DNA of 64,000 nt from Diphasiastrum complanatum (Eukaryota > Streptophyta > Lycopodiopsida > Lycopodiales > Lycopodiaceae), in contig CM055106.1 of NCBI GenBank assembly GCA_029204225.1, forward strand, positions 38,963,827 through 39,027,826, in the 5' to 3' direction. Positions within the stretch are counted from its first letter, which is position 1. The number at the start of each line of letters is the position of its first letter. Made by a program: the position numbers and the translations under genes. Shown piece after piece: positions 21,201 to 33,095 of the stretch. The notes under the pieces are model-generated. The model was not told the DNA's origin, ran no database searches, and worked only from the letters and a program-made list of their open reading frames with translations.

Positions 21201-24200
21201 TCAGTTATCATTCTTCTTATTTGTTTTGCTCTGTATGGAATTGTGAAATTGCATTTGGTCATAGCTTATTTGTTCTACATGCTTTATGCATCTTGGTTTT
21301 TTGGGGGCTTGTTCATTACCAAATAATAGCATGACAATTCATCAAGAATGCTTGTACAACTTAGGAGTATCAAAGGGAGCTTATGGCTTATATATCGTGA
21401 GATAATCACTTAGTTATTGTCGAATATAATTTTAGATAAAGTACATGGATAACTACACTAGTTGGAGTATATTAGTGATGATATTACTTAGTTCAAAACA
21501 CCATCACTTAGTTGTATTGAAGTCGCAAAAATAAGTTTGGGGAAATAGTACCTTGTGTCAAATGTCAATCTTTGGTCAATTGTGATTCGTATATATTTAT
21601 TGTCAATAGATTGGTAAATATATGCATACCAAAACCATTATCGCAATTCTTATGTGTTTATGGTGTACTTTTCAAAATTTTACAAGAATTTGAAACTCAA
21701 AAACAAAAGATTGTGCCAAGACCATGGGACCAATCACCACCCTCCTCACCAACAAGGAAGTTACCAAGGTCGTATTGCAAACATCATGGAGGGGGAATAC
21801 TTGAAGAGGGTGAAAGTATCGACTAAGGAGCAAGATCTTGTAGGCGACTACAACAAGAATATAGACAAGAGACAAACATTGTGCTTATGACTTGTTTTGG
21901 TGTAGCAGTAAGGGAATGAGTATGGCAAGATGCCATGCAAGAAGAGTATGACTCCATCATGGAAAATGATAGTTGGGAACTCGTGGAATCACTAGAAGGG
22001 AAGTGGCCTCTTGGTTGCTAATGGGTCTACAAGACCAAGTCTTATTTGTTTGCTTGAGGTCCTCTTTTTTTGAATGCGTGTGATTCTTTTGGATGAGGAA
22101 TGCTATATGTTTTTGTTAATCATGCTATCACAATCACAAACAATCTTTAGCAAAAGCATTCATCCATCTAGTTTCTAAAACCAATCCACAAAATCAGCAC
22201 AAGCAAAATAGGTGTTAGATTCACATTTTGGAGAGATCACTAAGATCCTTAGGAGGTTTCCTTTTATTGTTCACCTATTTTGAGAAAATCAACCTCTTGA
22301 GGAGAAGATCTAGAGCCAAGGATGCCTAGATAAACCAGAAGCAACCAAAATCCAAGAAAAGATAAAAGCAAAAACAAGAAAACTCCAAAAAGAAGAAGAA
22401 GAAAGATGAATCTCACCCCTAGATCTAAGCCATTCCACTTTTAGATATTACACTAAGCTTGACACCCTTAGTAGGCTTAGATCCCCATTCCTATCTCGTA
22501 GTTTACCCTCTCCCCATTGGATCGAAACCCGATACTACAAGTGATACTCACCCAGAGATCCATCCGATTAGGGAGGCACAGAAAGGGTCCAACATTAAAT
22601 CTACGAGGAATATGACAAAGGCCTAGTGGAGAGCAATCAAGAGAGTTTTGAGGCATTTCGAAGGGACTTTTAGTTATCGGATTTTGCACACTGATGATGG
22701 TGACCTTTATTAGAGGGTTGCATAGATTTTGATTGGGCTGGTGAATGAGATGACCATAGTTGACTTCTGGTGATGGGATTGGGCACACTGATGATGGTGG
22801 CTTTCAGGAGCCATATCTTGGTGCAACAAGAAACAATTTGTGACGACATTGTCATCTATAGAGGGTAAATACAAGACAACTATGAGAGGCTATGTGGTTG
22901 AGGAGATTACTTGTGATGCTCATGTTTGGTCAAAGGACTTTAGTTAGATATTTGTATAGTCAAAGTTGTATTCAATTGACAAAGAATACAATGTATTATG
23001 TGAGGACATATTAAGGTGGAGCAACATTTTATACGAGAGAAAGTACATCAGTGGGGAGATATCTCTCAAGTACCGTGACAATGACAATCATTTTTTTAAA
23101 ATTCATCCTTTGAGCTTCATCAAGCCACTTAGTGAAGATGAGTTTGAAAATTTTAGGCAATTATTAGGTGTTAGGTGTTACGTGAATAAGTTAGCAACTA
23201 AGGGGGGTTGCTGAAATATAATGCATATTTTATTTCTTTTTTGTACATATGTCATGGGGGCTGTCAAATGTAAGTAAGTACATGGTAGCCTGCCTTTAAA
23301 TCTTATATAAGTAGACCAAGTGGGCCCAAGTGGCCTAGAAGTCAAGCGAGTGATGGCACTTCGTTGTGAATCCCATAAGGAAGCTTGTATTATGTGAATC
23401 CCATAGCTCTTATTTTATCTAGGAGTTCTCATACCCTAGCAATCAACACACTTTTTGGAGTCCAACACTTGAATGAAGCAAGTTAAGGTATATTCCTTCG
23501 TGTTTAATGTTCCTCCTCATTTCAGTTAAGTTGTCGTTTTTAGGGTTTTAGTTGTGTATGGCAGTTGTAGCTCTCCCATAATGTTGTCAAATCTTCACCA
23601 AAACTAAGAATTGACAATGTTAATTACACCTTCTCATGTTTCATTGGTTTTTAACAGATTAAAAGTCCAAAATGAGGCTTTTTTTTAATCTACGTTTGCA
23701 CACTGCCTTTCCCACCTCCAACAAGTGTTATACCCACAAGCGGTTTAGCTAAAACAGAATCACAATATTTGTCATTAATGCCATCCATCAACGCCTTTGG
23801 ATCCAAAAGCTGCATCAGTTGACTGTGCTAACACCTCAGAACTACCAATTGTATTTTGTTGCACCAACTCCTGGAGGACTACACCAACACTTCACAACTG
23901 AAACTTTTAGCTGTTGAATGCTGTTTCTCTTCAGAAGATTACAACTGTGGTTTGCTGCACATAATCTTACCTTCTCCCTCAAAACATCCAGCAGGTCCAA
24001 ACCCTCTGTTGCTTAATGCATTCCTAGTTGAATGCTCCTGTCACAAGCCAATCTCTCCAAGCTCGTGAATCCTAGAAGCCGGTGTCTTGAATCCATATTT
24101 GATGGTATCCACTTTTGAGATCTATCTTACTGAAAATGGTTGCACCTTGCAACGCATCCAGTAGATCATCAATCCTGGGCATCAAATACCTGTGCTTTAC

Positions 24201-27200
24201 AGTGATCTTATTCAATCCCCTGTAATCTACACACATCCGGAAACTACCGTCCTTTTTTTAACAAGTAAAATAGGAGAGGTGAAAGGTGAATAACTCGGAC
24301 AGAAGTACCCCAGCTTGAGATACTCCTCCAACATCTTTCTGACTTCCTCTTCCTCTTTTAGGCTTATCCTATAAGGAGGCCTACATACCGGACTTGCCCC
24401 TGGAACGAGCTCAATACAATGATCAACGTTCCGACTAGGCGGCAATCCCTCTGGCATATTACTAATTAGCACGTGTTTAAACTGCATGCGGATGGACTTC
24501 TCCAACTCACTAGCTGGGTCACATCTAGGCTGTATGCAAAAGTAAATGAAGCTTCTTGTGGTTTATTAGTGAGTGTGCTTATTTGATTATTACCAACATA
24601 ACAATCAAAACTGGAATCAACATTCACATAACACAACCACAAATACTGAATCTCCATTCTCTTTATTTGCATATAGGTAACAAGAGGACCCTCAACAAAT
24701 GGTCTTCCCCCCTTTTAAAACATGAGACAAACCCTCATGTCCAAACTTTATGTACATGCAAAAGAAAGAAAAACTATACAAGCTGCCTACTCATCATCGC
24801 TTACTAATAAGTCTTCCAAAATCTCCTCATCCTTGTCCTTATCTTGACGCTGTTGTAAAACATGGAGCTTCTTGTCCGTGCGGCGAGGACAATCTTTGAC
24901 AAGATGCTTGCCAAGACAGAAGAAGCATAATCCGTCTTTCTTGGCCTTGCCCTTTTGTTCTGGACTGAGAGGAGACTTGTTGTAAGCCTAATGAGCCAAA
25001 GGAGATCCCGCCTTGCGCTTCAAAGTCTGCTGCATCTGGATAGGATCCTTCTGCGAAAAGCCTTTCTGACGAGCTTGGCCAGACTTTCGCGAATCCTTCC
25101 TCTGAGGCCAGCTTGGCGCTCCAGATTCAGCCTTGGTGCGCACATTACCTTCAAAGTCGAGAGCTATAGCAACTGCCTCTTCTAAGGTCTTGCACCCTTC
25201 ATTTAGCACTGAAGGCCTCAACTCTTCACGAAGGCCAAATATGAACTTGTGGACTAGCAGCCACTCGGGAATCCCTTTCGGAATCTTGATAAGCGTCTCA
25301 CGATACCTATCAGCATATTCTTGCACCATGTACTGCCTCTGACGATGCAAAAACCAAGCATCCGTCGCACGCACATGCTCATGTGGAGGAATAAACTGAG
25401 CTCTGAAAGCTCGCTTAAACTCAAGCCAGGTGGATGGAGCCTGATTTCAACAACTTGCACCACCACCTGTCAGCAAAATCAGTGTCTCATCAGTTGGGGA
25501 CCGTTTCAAATCAAAATACTCTTCCCACTTATGCAACCACTGATCTACGATATCAGTATTGCGTTGGGGAGTGTTTCCAGCAAAACGGGTAGGTTTAATA
25601 TCTTTGTCTTCTGGATAGGGTGGAGGTAACACAGGACGAACAGCAGAAGACGGATAAGGTGGAGCATACTGCGAGGAAGATGCATAACCACCAGCTACCA
25701 TCATTGCTCGCATCTATGCGACGGTTTTTTCCACACTATCCATGCGAGCTTGCACAGAAGGGGAAGTGCCAGCAGGCGAACGGGCAGCCACTGTAGGCGG
25801 ATTATGGGCAGGACTAAGCACAGGGTTGGGTGGTGGTGATGGAAGAGCAACGGGTGGACTGAGCGAAATATCAACTTTATCATTTTCCATTATAAAACAA
25901 AAACAAAGATAGCACGAAATCAAGCTAGAAATTGCATTTATTGAAACACAGTCAAGAAAAGGAAATGTTCAGCCTATTGACAATTTAGAACTGATGGAGA
26001 CAAAAGGCAACTGGAAAGTAACAAAGCCAAGGACAGGTAGTACTTCCCTTGCGTCCTATGCTGGTACAAAAGTCGGTAAAGAACTTATTTTGGGCACCAA
26101 ATAGGCTTGAAAGTTGAAAAAAACAGGAAAAAAGCGGGCTGTTTGACGTCGAATTTCTTCCAAACGGCAAAAGCTTTTCACGAACGGTCAATTAGCAGTA
26201 GGTCGCCCTCCTACTAGGCTCAATCTGAAACTTTAACAGCAGAAATCGAAGATAAATCGGAGAAGTTACACCCAATCCAAAAATCTGACCTGTTTTTTGC
26301 TTGAAAACCGACTTTTTGGTGAAACAGAGGCAAATCTGCTCCAAAACTGGCGTATGATGGCTCTATAGGATCGCTATGGATGCTAGAAACATGCTCTCAA
26401 AATCTGATCAGGACGGTTTAAATCTCAAAAAATTGGAGAATCAAGAAACATTGTCACAACCTTCTTTGTGCATTGCAAAGGCGGTGGTATGCATAAACCA
26501 GTTTTTATGAAAAAGTGGCAAAAGTGCATGTGACCACAAGCGAAAGGGCCTTATCCCTCAGCACATTGTGCTAATTTACCTCTTTTACATGTGTTTTTTT
26601 ACACTAGCAAGTCATTGGGTTCTCCTCTCATGTGATTGACAACATATTTGAATTGACAATTGTTCCCGCTCAATAGTTTGGAATGGGTCTTCTTAAGATT
26701 TTTCAGCCATCCAATTCAGCTAATGCCTAACATCCTTTCACAAAAGGATAACCCCTCCTTGTAGCAAAACTTGTCACTGCTGCATGATTACAGGTTTTTA
26801 AGAAAGTGTCTTAGCCATGCATTTCGAGTTGTGTTTGTAGGTAAGCATCAGACTTTTATCACTGTATCATCTTGACCCCATTACCCTTTTTTTTTTTTTC
26901 CACTTGGGAACCCTATTGAATTTACATCAATTGAGGCAGCTGATGTAAGTCGAAAGTGATGAAGTGCATGTTTGTGCGCACACATGCTCTGGGCCGCACG
27001 TGTGTGTGTAGATGCATGTCTGTTTGTGTAACACATATATCCCTCATAGTTGCAGAGTATTCTGGTACGCTGCATGCCGGAATGCATACGGAACAAGCCA
27101 ACCAGAGCTCTTTGAAATGTTTTCTCGAACATAGTGAAAATGCATTCATTTAAATTTTTTTTTTCCTGGCAGGGGTACTGTTTTGGGGATTATTTGGGAG

Positions 27201-30200
27201 CTGAAATATATTATTTTTACTAGAAAATGCTTAAAACGAGTGCTTAAAAACAAACTTACTTTCTACTATCCAACATGCAGCTGTTTAAACTCCACTTCCA
27301 TTTATTTTCAGTTCTCCGCCAAGGCTATCTTGGACTTATAAGGTGTTTATGAGCTGGCATATAGACGTACTAAAACATGAGGATTGAAAGATCAGGACGA
27401 AATCGAACCTATTAGCATCTATTACGTAATTTGTCTTACATTCATTACCATATGTTACATGATCTGTCCTTCAACTGCTGCTGCAAAAAAGATTTCAACA
27501 TTTTTTCAGGCCATCACTATATAGGAGAACGAATTAGGTTCTGTGTGTTTTGGAACCATTTAAGAAATGGATAATTTTCTTTTAATGTTCGGATTTTGAG
27601 ACAATTTTAAGCAATGTTAGGGCACGTTTGTGTTTTTAAAGAGAGAAAGTCAGGGAAATTTGTGGCTGTCTGACGTTCCAAATCGTTTGCCATCTTGCAA
27701 CATTTAGTAAGCCATATTTTAAGGCAATTGTATGGTAGGGTTTTGTTTCCAACATAGTTCTACATTTGTTCCTAGCTTTACTTCTTGCTGTGCATCTGTG
27801 AAACATAATACCCATTGTCCTTGATGAATTGGAAAGAATTGTGGGCCTGAAATTTTTCTCAACCTGATTCGTGAACAGCTGTCAGTTTGTTTGTCATTTA
27901 CAGGCTTGTGTGAATGTTCCATAGGCTGGTCAGTTTGTGTAATGTTGCTGTTACCCTGTTAGGTAGCATCAGTTAGTATGCATTTGTTAATGTGCCAAAT
28001 GATGATTGTTTATTCGCTTTTTGGAAGTGGAAACTTTTGTAAATGTACCCAAAACTATTAACAAGCTATTTGCTGCCTATGGTACTTTTTTGTCAAAATA
28101 TAAAGCATGATTAATGGTTACTTGAAAATTGAAAGTTAAAACTTGTGTAAATGCACCCTAACCTTCAAAGCAACTATGCATCTCAGGTATGTTCACATAA
28201 GTTTCAAACATGTTGATGCAGGAAGTTACTTTGTCAGCTTGCATTTATGCAGGCTGGTCTGTTTGTGAACCTTGTTAATTAGTAGAACAGTTACTACTGA
28301 GGGTACAGATAATAAGATACTTTATGGTCATTTGCTATTGAAAGTTGAAACTTGTGTTGTTCACATAGGCAGATACTTTCTGATTCTAACCAGCAAAGGC
28401 TGAGTCTGAACCATCCCAATTTGATCAGTTGCAATTCAAGAAGCAGTCAATTTCAAATTACCAGGAAATACTAAAGCTAGGAAGGATCTTGGGCTGGGAG
28501 GTTTTTGGATTTTTTATATGGCAGTTATCTGAGCTAGTCTATCACTGACCTAGCTAGGTCCTCAGTCTAGATTCTATACATTGTCTCCCAAAATAACTCT
28601 AGCGCTTTTATCTACAGCAGGGACCATAATGTTTTAGTAAGTTCAATGATGAAATCGTGACATGACGCAGTGACCAACTAGATGCTATATTTATTCTTAA
28701 GCGATGACTATTTAGTTTATGGTGCAAATTTGCGTCACATAGACACATTGTGACACAGACCATCAAATCAAATAACATGTTTATTGACCAAGCGGTAAAT
28801 ATCACTTGTCAATTCTATAGGTTTTCTCATCTTTGCACCAGTAGAGATGCTTTTTGTATACCAATTAACCAATCTAGTTATTCAATTACTCCATAAGCTT
28901 GTTTAAGAAAAACCTGAAAGTAATTAGAACAATATGGACTCTTTTGGTTTTGTCTTTCTGCTATTTCAGCTTTTGGTATGTTTAAGACGACTATATTATA
29001 ATCCAAAAAAGTGGGCAGCTAACGTGCCTGCTTTGTATCTAGTATTTTGTATTTTGTCCATGTCCAGGGTTGCAAGGCCCGTTTCGGAATGCGTTCCGCA
29101 ATACGTTCTTTATTTTGTCCCGAAACGCTTTCTTTTTTTTTTTTATTTTGCAAAATGCGTGTCAAAAAACAGGATTTTCAGGGGTTGTTTAGGTGGTATT
29201 TTTTGCAATTTTTTTTCTGCTCACACGCCTCGATCTGACATGCATAGAAAAATTTACAACATTCTCTCCTCCAGCACATGCGGGCAGAAAGGAGAAAAAA
29301 TTGCAAATTCGAAGCAAATTTTTTTTGTGTTCCGGACAGCGGGCTCGCGTTCCGGAACGCGTTCCGCTGCAATAATGTCTGTCTTAGTAACTCTTGTTTA
29401 CATATTTTTGTCCCTGTTTTTTATTTTATTTTATTTTAGTTTTTGCTGATTGTTATTTTCTTCTTACTCAACACTGCTGGGGCACCGATGAGACATAGGC
29501 ATGCTAGTTGGCTAAGTTTTTGTGTTTATTGACTTCTATATTATTGTTTAGATGATGTTCTTTTACTCCAGGAGGGCAATAGTTGCTTGTTGTTGCTATA
29601 CTTGTTTCAGAGGTAGAGTGAGATAAATTAGAATTAGCTGAGTCTGATCTTGAAGTATTATCATTCTTAATGAGAGGGGCTCCGTGTATGAGATATTTAT
29701 CATAAACCTCTTCCCTTCGAAGGCTGGTTCATCGAATTATTCAAAACCAAGTAGTATATGGTAAAAAGGCAGATTGGTGATAGGGTATTTGTAGTTTATA
29801 TATGTAAAAAATTGTCCAAGTTGAAATATTAATTTTGTGTATGTTAGCCCCGCAGGGCACAGCCGGTAACAAGTTACTTTGCGTAGATCCTTTGACTTTT
29901 TTGGTTGCATGTTTTTTTCTTTCTAAGCTTTCCCTTATGGCATCACTGACTTCTCAAATAAAATTTGTGAATTTGGACATATTCCAATCTCACAATAGGT
30001 GATATCCTTTAAAAGTAATGTTTGTGATTGGAAAGACATGTTATAAGGTTCTGCAAATGATGATTGCCTGCAATAGAAGATTGTATTCGGTATTTGTTCA
30101 CTGAACTGGTTGTTGTTATGTAACACTATTGTCAGTTCACCATCTGTGAGTAGTGTAAAGTCGAGTTAAGTGAAAAATTATTATTATGTAGCTGAATTGG

Positions 30201-31049
30201 TTTCATTCTGCTATGCAGTTGATGTTTTCTTTGCTCTTATTTTTTAAATAGCATCCTTGTAGACATAGGTGTTGTACCTGTAAGCGGGGAACTAAACTGG
30301 GTCGAATAATGTGATAGCAATATTCTCATGAGCTGTTTTACTTTTGTTGGCAGGCAAAAATGGCTGGCGTGTAGAGCTTTCTCGGAGTTCTGGTGGTGGT
30401 GGTGGAGGACCACGTGGGCGTGGAGGAGATGAGATGAAGTGTTATGAGTGTGGAGAGTCTGGTCATTTTGCTCGTGAGTGCCGTCTTCGCATAGGATCTG
30501 GAGGATTAGGGACAGGGGGCCGTGGCAGAGCTCGTAGTCCTGCAAGATATCGGCGTAGTCCAAGCTATGGTCGCAGGTAGAGTGTAACATAGATACCTTA
30601 AAAAGTATTCCACTCAAATGTTAAAGAATGTCAAGATGCTTTGTAAAACTGGTATACTTTGATTTTGCTTTTTTGAATGGTGGGCCATGGCCCATGAGTG
30701 CGTTGTTCATTGGTTCACTTTATAGATTCATGGAAGGTGTTTTGAGACCTTATTCCTGTGCTTGGCTTTAAATGCAGTCCACCTAGGAGGAGCCGTTCAC
30801 CTGTTCGTCGTCGAAGCATCTCTCCCATTCACCGCGGACGAAGTCTTAGTCGATCACCTCCTCCCCGCCGTGATCGGCCATTTATGAATGGGTGGTGTAC
30901 TATTTCTTCCAACTCATGGAATAGCTGTGACCAATGCATACTCATCATGTTATGCTTGTATGGTATTTGACAGTGTGTTGTTGGCTGTTTGCAGGAGTCC
31001 AATTTCCCGGAATTACCTTCGCAGCCGGAGCAGAAGTCAGAGCCCGTGA
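18231..31049 (+). CDS. RSZ22: RSZ-type SR splicing factor, five exons
   Basis: A nuclear SR protein of the plant RSZ21/22 subfamily (9G8/SRSF7-like), which binds RNA and directs splice-site choice. Exons are 18231-18319, 20728-20816, 30354-30576, 30778-30891 and 30995-31049. All introns are GT-AG and total coding length is 570 nt (189 aa). The RRM covers residues 1-69, with RNP2 VYVGNV at 4-9 and RNP1-like PGFAFIEF near 38-45. A Gly/Arg hinge follows at 73-84. One CCHC zinc knuckle, [14 protein letters not shown], spans residues 89-102. The RS tail spans about 118-189, with many RS/SP dipeptides, ending SRSRSQSP. The start [11 protein letters not shown] matches the family. The length is close to the usual 185-200 aa. 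Intron 1 (2.4 kb) holds a tandem array, and intron 2 (9.5 kb) holds copia and gypsy remains and a MITE-like element, unusual for a short gene. The frame is intact, so I expect it to be functional. The symbol follows the subfamily; RSZ21 is equally possible. Confidence 0.93.
18370..19570 (+). repeat. Tandem array of ~13 units in RSZ intron 1
   Basis: Degenerate units of about 90-105 bp. Each contains a pyrimidine tract (TTGCCTTCTTTTTCTTTCTC), then GGAAGCAGGTATATCATGG, CTGCCTAGTGCAATTTCTGT and, in the earlier units, a tail like CTATAAGATATCCATTTCGCC. The earlier units (18370-19070) are of one type. The later ones (19080-19570) have a longer variant with GCTGCTGGTTTTCAGTGCAG. The first unit begins about 50 bp past the exon 1 donor, so the array probably arose by duplication of the intron's own 5' part. 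Several units juxtapose CAG and GTATATC (18583, 18832 and 19019). Confidence 0.9.
19571..20727. other. RSZ intron 1, distal part
   Basis: AT-rich intron sequence, with the acceptor TTTTGTGCAG at 20718-20727. No TE domain or RNA gene was seen. Confidence 0.6.
20884..21343. repeat. MITE-like element in RSZ intron 2
   Basis: Terminal inverted repeats of 36 bp (20884-20919 and 21308-21343), with ATGAATTGACATGCTATTAT on the left. Only two mismatches separate the arms. The total is about 460 bp, AT-rich and non-coding. A flanking target duplication is not clear (AAGC on the left, AAGA on the right). Confidence 0.75.
21640..22050 (+). pseudogene. Copia RT N-terminal fragment in RSZ intron 2
   Basis: Translation of about 21930-22045 gives [20 protein letters not shown] followed by [12 protein letters not shown] and WVYKTK. 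This is the conserved entry to the Ty1/copia reverse transcriptase, with one stop before WVYK. The preceding 250 bp are fragments with stops. It probably belongs to the same insertion as the RNase H end at 22861-23214. Confidence 0.75.
22861..23214 (+). pseudogene. Copia RNase H C-terminal fragment
   Basis: The frame 22966-23214 contains [19 protein letters not shown] and [19 protein letters not shown]. This is the ending of copia RNase H (ISLKY....IFTKPL...FE.FR..LGV). It is followed by GGC, a stop and a purine tract AAGGGGGG, that is, the polypurine tract before a 3' LTR. Confidence 0.8.
23212..23560 (+). repeat. Probable 3' LTR of the intronic copia element
   Basis: It begins TGCTGAAATATAATGC right after the polypurine tract. 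A TATA-like CTTATATAAG lies near 23301. No matching 5' LTR is left in the window, and the right boundary is uncertain. Confidence 0.45.
24075..25905 (-). pseudogene. Gypsy relic H (gag and RT) in RSZ intron 2
   Basis: Minus-strand Ty3/gypsy relic. From 25890 it starts [20 protein letters not shown]. The gag core is [20 protein letters not shown] and [20 protein letters not shown]. Next comes [11 protein letters not shown] and the zinc knuckle [13 protein letters not shown] near 24930-24895. The RT start follows: [19 protein letters not shown], then [20 protein letters not shown], and [19 protein letters not shown] near 24140-24100. Several stops and frameshifts occur. No protease motif was found between gag and RT, and the element is cut before the YxDD. 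It is antisense to the host gene. Confidence 0.85.
25906..29065. other. RSZ intron 2, central part, no gene
   Basis: Probable leader/LTR of gypsy H at first (25906-26560), then AT-rich intron sequence. Loosely repeated pieces such as AGGCTGGTC.GTTTGTG and GAAAGTT.AAACTTGTGT occur around 27925-28350. No coding or RNA gene was seen. Confidence 0.45.
29066..29376. repeat. Possible small transposon with GGAACGCGTTCC ends
   Basis: GGAATGCGTTCC (29086-29097) and GGAACGCGTTCC (29354-29365) are perfect or near-perfect palindromes near the two ends of a roughly 310 bp block. The block contains further CCCGAAACGC/CGTTCCGG pieces. The outer edges CCAGGGTTGCAAGG and CGCTGCAATAATG pair only weakly. This looks like a MITE remnant, perhaps hAT-like. 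Confidence 0.4.
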
Positions 31050-33095
31050 TGAAGTAGAGTTTAGCTTCCATGATCTTGCAGTCACCAAGTTTTTGATCTT
31101 TTCGTCTCTCTGGATGGGAATGGACAATATTTGCTTCCAAAACTTTATCTTTTCTTTGAAGGATGTTACAACTTTTCTGGCTTCTTAATGTGGTCGCCTG
31201 CCACGGTTTTAGATAGAAGCTGATTATTAAGAGATCTCTGCACCAAGAACTTCCTGGCTTCTTCAGTAAAACTATTGCCTATGGAAGCTTCGGTTGACTC
31301 CTTTGGGATAAGTTTCTTTCCTAGTTTTCTTTAATGTTGTTCTGGATGATTTCTCTTGCGAAGAATTGTATTTCTAAGCTATAACTTATTTTTTAAGACA
31401 AGTACAGCTTGTTGTGCATCTAGGTCACATTCTGGAAGCAAACTCACAAAGGCCTTTTCCGTTGTTTTGTTTTTGAGGTGTGGTTCTACTTTAAACGGCA
31501 TGATACGGCACTGCTCTTCAGTCTTCCGCCTGGATAGTCTGCCATTCGGCCGTGCTCATCTTAAATATCATTGCCAGAGGTTGTACAGCTGTCTGCATTC
31601 AAATCTGCTACCATTATGAAGATGTTGGGTTCTGCTCATCTGCTTCGTCATCATTTTATTGCAGCTCAGTGGTGCTTCCAAGTGTATTATAGACCTTTTT
31701 TTAATTGGCTGAAAATGTTGTGGCTTCGACATGCCCACCACCAATGTTGTGGGCTTTCATTTTTCTTCTCCAGTTGGATTGTTCTACCTTCCATGCATTT
31801 GCAAGGTGTAAAAGCCAATCATCCTCCCTCCCTCCTGCCCATGTGCTTCTCTGGCATCCTAGAATTCTTTTTCCACAACTCTAGCTTTTTATGAAGTTCT
31901 TGCTACTACTATAGACCGTTAGTAGCACTAGATTAATTAACACTTCAACATCACTGATATGTAATCACACAGATGTGCTCCAATATGCCTGAGTTTTTGT
32001 TCCAACAAGTCAGTCAAGTCTTCTCAGTTCTACTGTTTTCATCCGCTGAGTAGTTGCCTGGGGTTCTTGTTGACGGAAAATGCTCTTTATGCATTGAGCC
32101 TAAGGATGGATTGCAGCAAAATCTAGGCATCAATCTTGGAAATTTATAAACTATCTTCTGTATGCTTTATTTTCCGATTTAGCATCAAAATCTTGTATCA
32201 ATCACAATATATCCTAGATTTAGCATCAAAATTTTCTATCAATCGTACGATCACCTCCTAGCATTCCTATTGCTGAAAGATTGATGTATGTATTTAGAAT
32301 TCAAACCTATTAACAAGTGCCATTAGCTGTTTATTACAGTGTAAGGCATCAAGAATCTGACAAAACCCAAATTAACAGCCACGTCAGCCTCCTGCAAAAG
32401 TATTCTGCTGATGAGCCAATCAAGGGATCTCGTTTCAAATGTAAATCTAGGCTATCATATGCTACGTCAATGTGCATAAGCATTTTGGTTATAGATCTCC
32501 TTTGGTGTGCCGAAGGTCAAAATCCTGTTCAAATCAAACTACAGACAATAAGTTCACAATTCGCTGGGGCGAATTGCGAAACCCAGTGAATTGAGATTCG
32601 CTGCAGCACAGTTCCACACATGGGGACATTGGATGACTGACTTGCAACCCGCAGATAGAACCCATGTCCATGTCGTAGATGAGGCATCAAGCGATGAATT
32701 ATTTACACAACAGTTTAGAACTATGATCAAAGTGCATAATGTAGTGATATTCCGTACCACTAACACCTCGCATAACATAGTGCCCCTTGAGACATGATAT
32801 CCCAAGTTTAAAAGTTCCCAACAAGCACTCTCCAATGCATCTCCCAAAGACACTACATGTGGTAACTTCCAACACTAACACATGTAACAAGTTAGTCGCC
32901 CCATATGCAACCAACATAAGTTCTCAACAAGCAACCTAATAGCAAAGTACAAAGTTTAAATGCTTATCTTAATAAAAAGTCGATTTACTCAACTTACAAA
33001 AGGGTGGTCTCATGTATTTAATTAATACCATGCCCCATGAGTTATGTACAACTTACAACATGATTAGTGCTTAGCCAAAGGGGTAAAATAAGCAT
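31050..33095. other. Downstream of RSZ gene: 3' UTR and spacer
   Basis: The first few hundred bases are presumably the RSZ 3' UTR; no certain poly(A) signal was chosen. Beyond that no gene, LTR pair or RNA was recognised. Sequence near 32540-33095 may be the LTR of copia I. Confidence 0.4.

Noticed and set aside
28934..29449. 171-aa plus-strand frame in RSZ intron 2
   Set aside because: Phe/Leu/Tyr-rich product of T-rich DNA that spans the palindrome block. No motifs, start context or homologues are recognisable.
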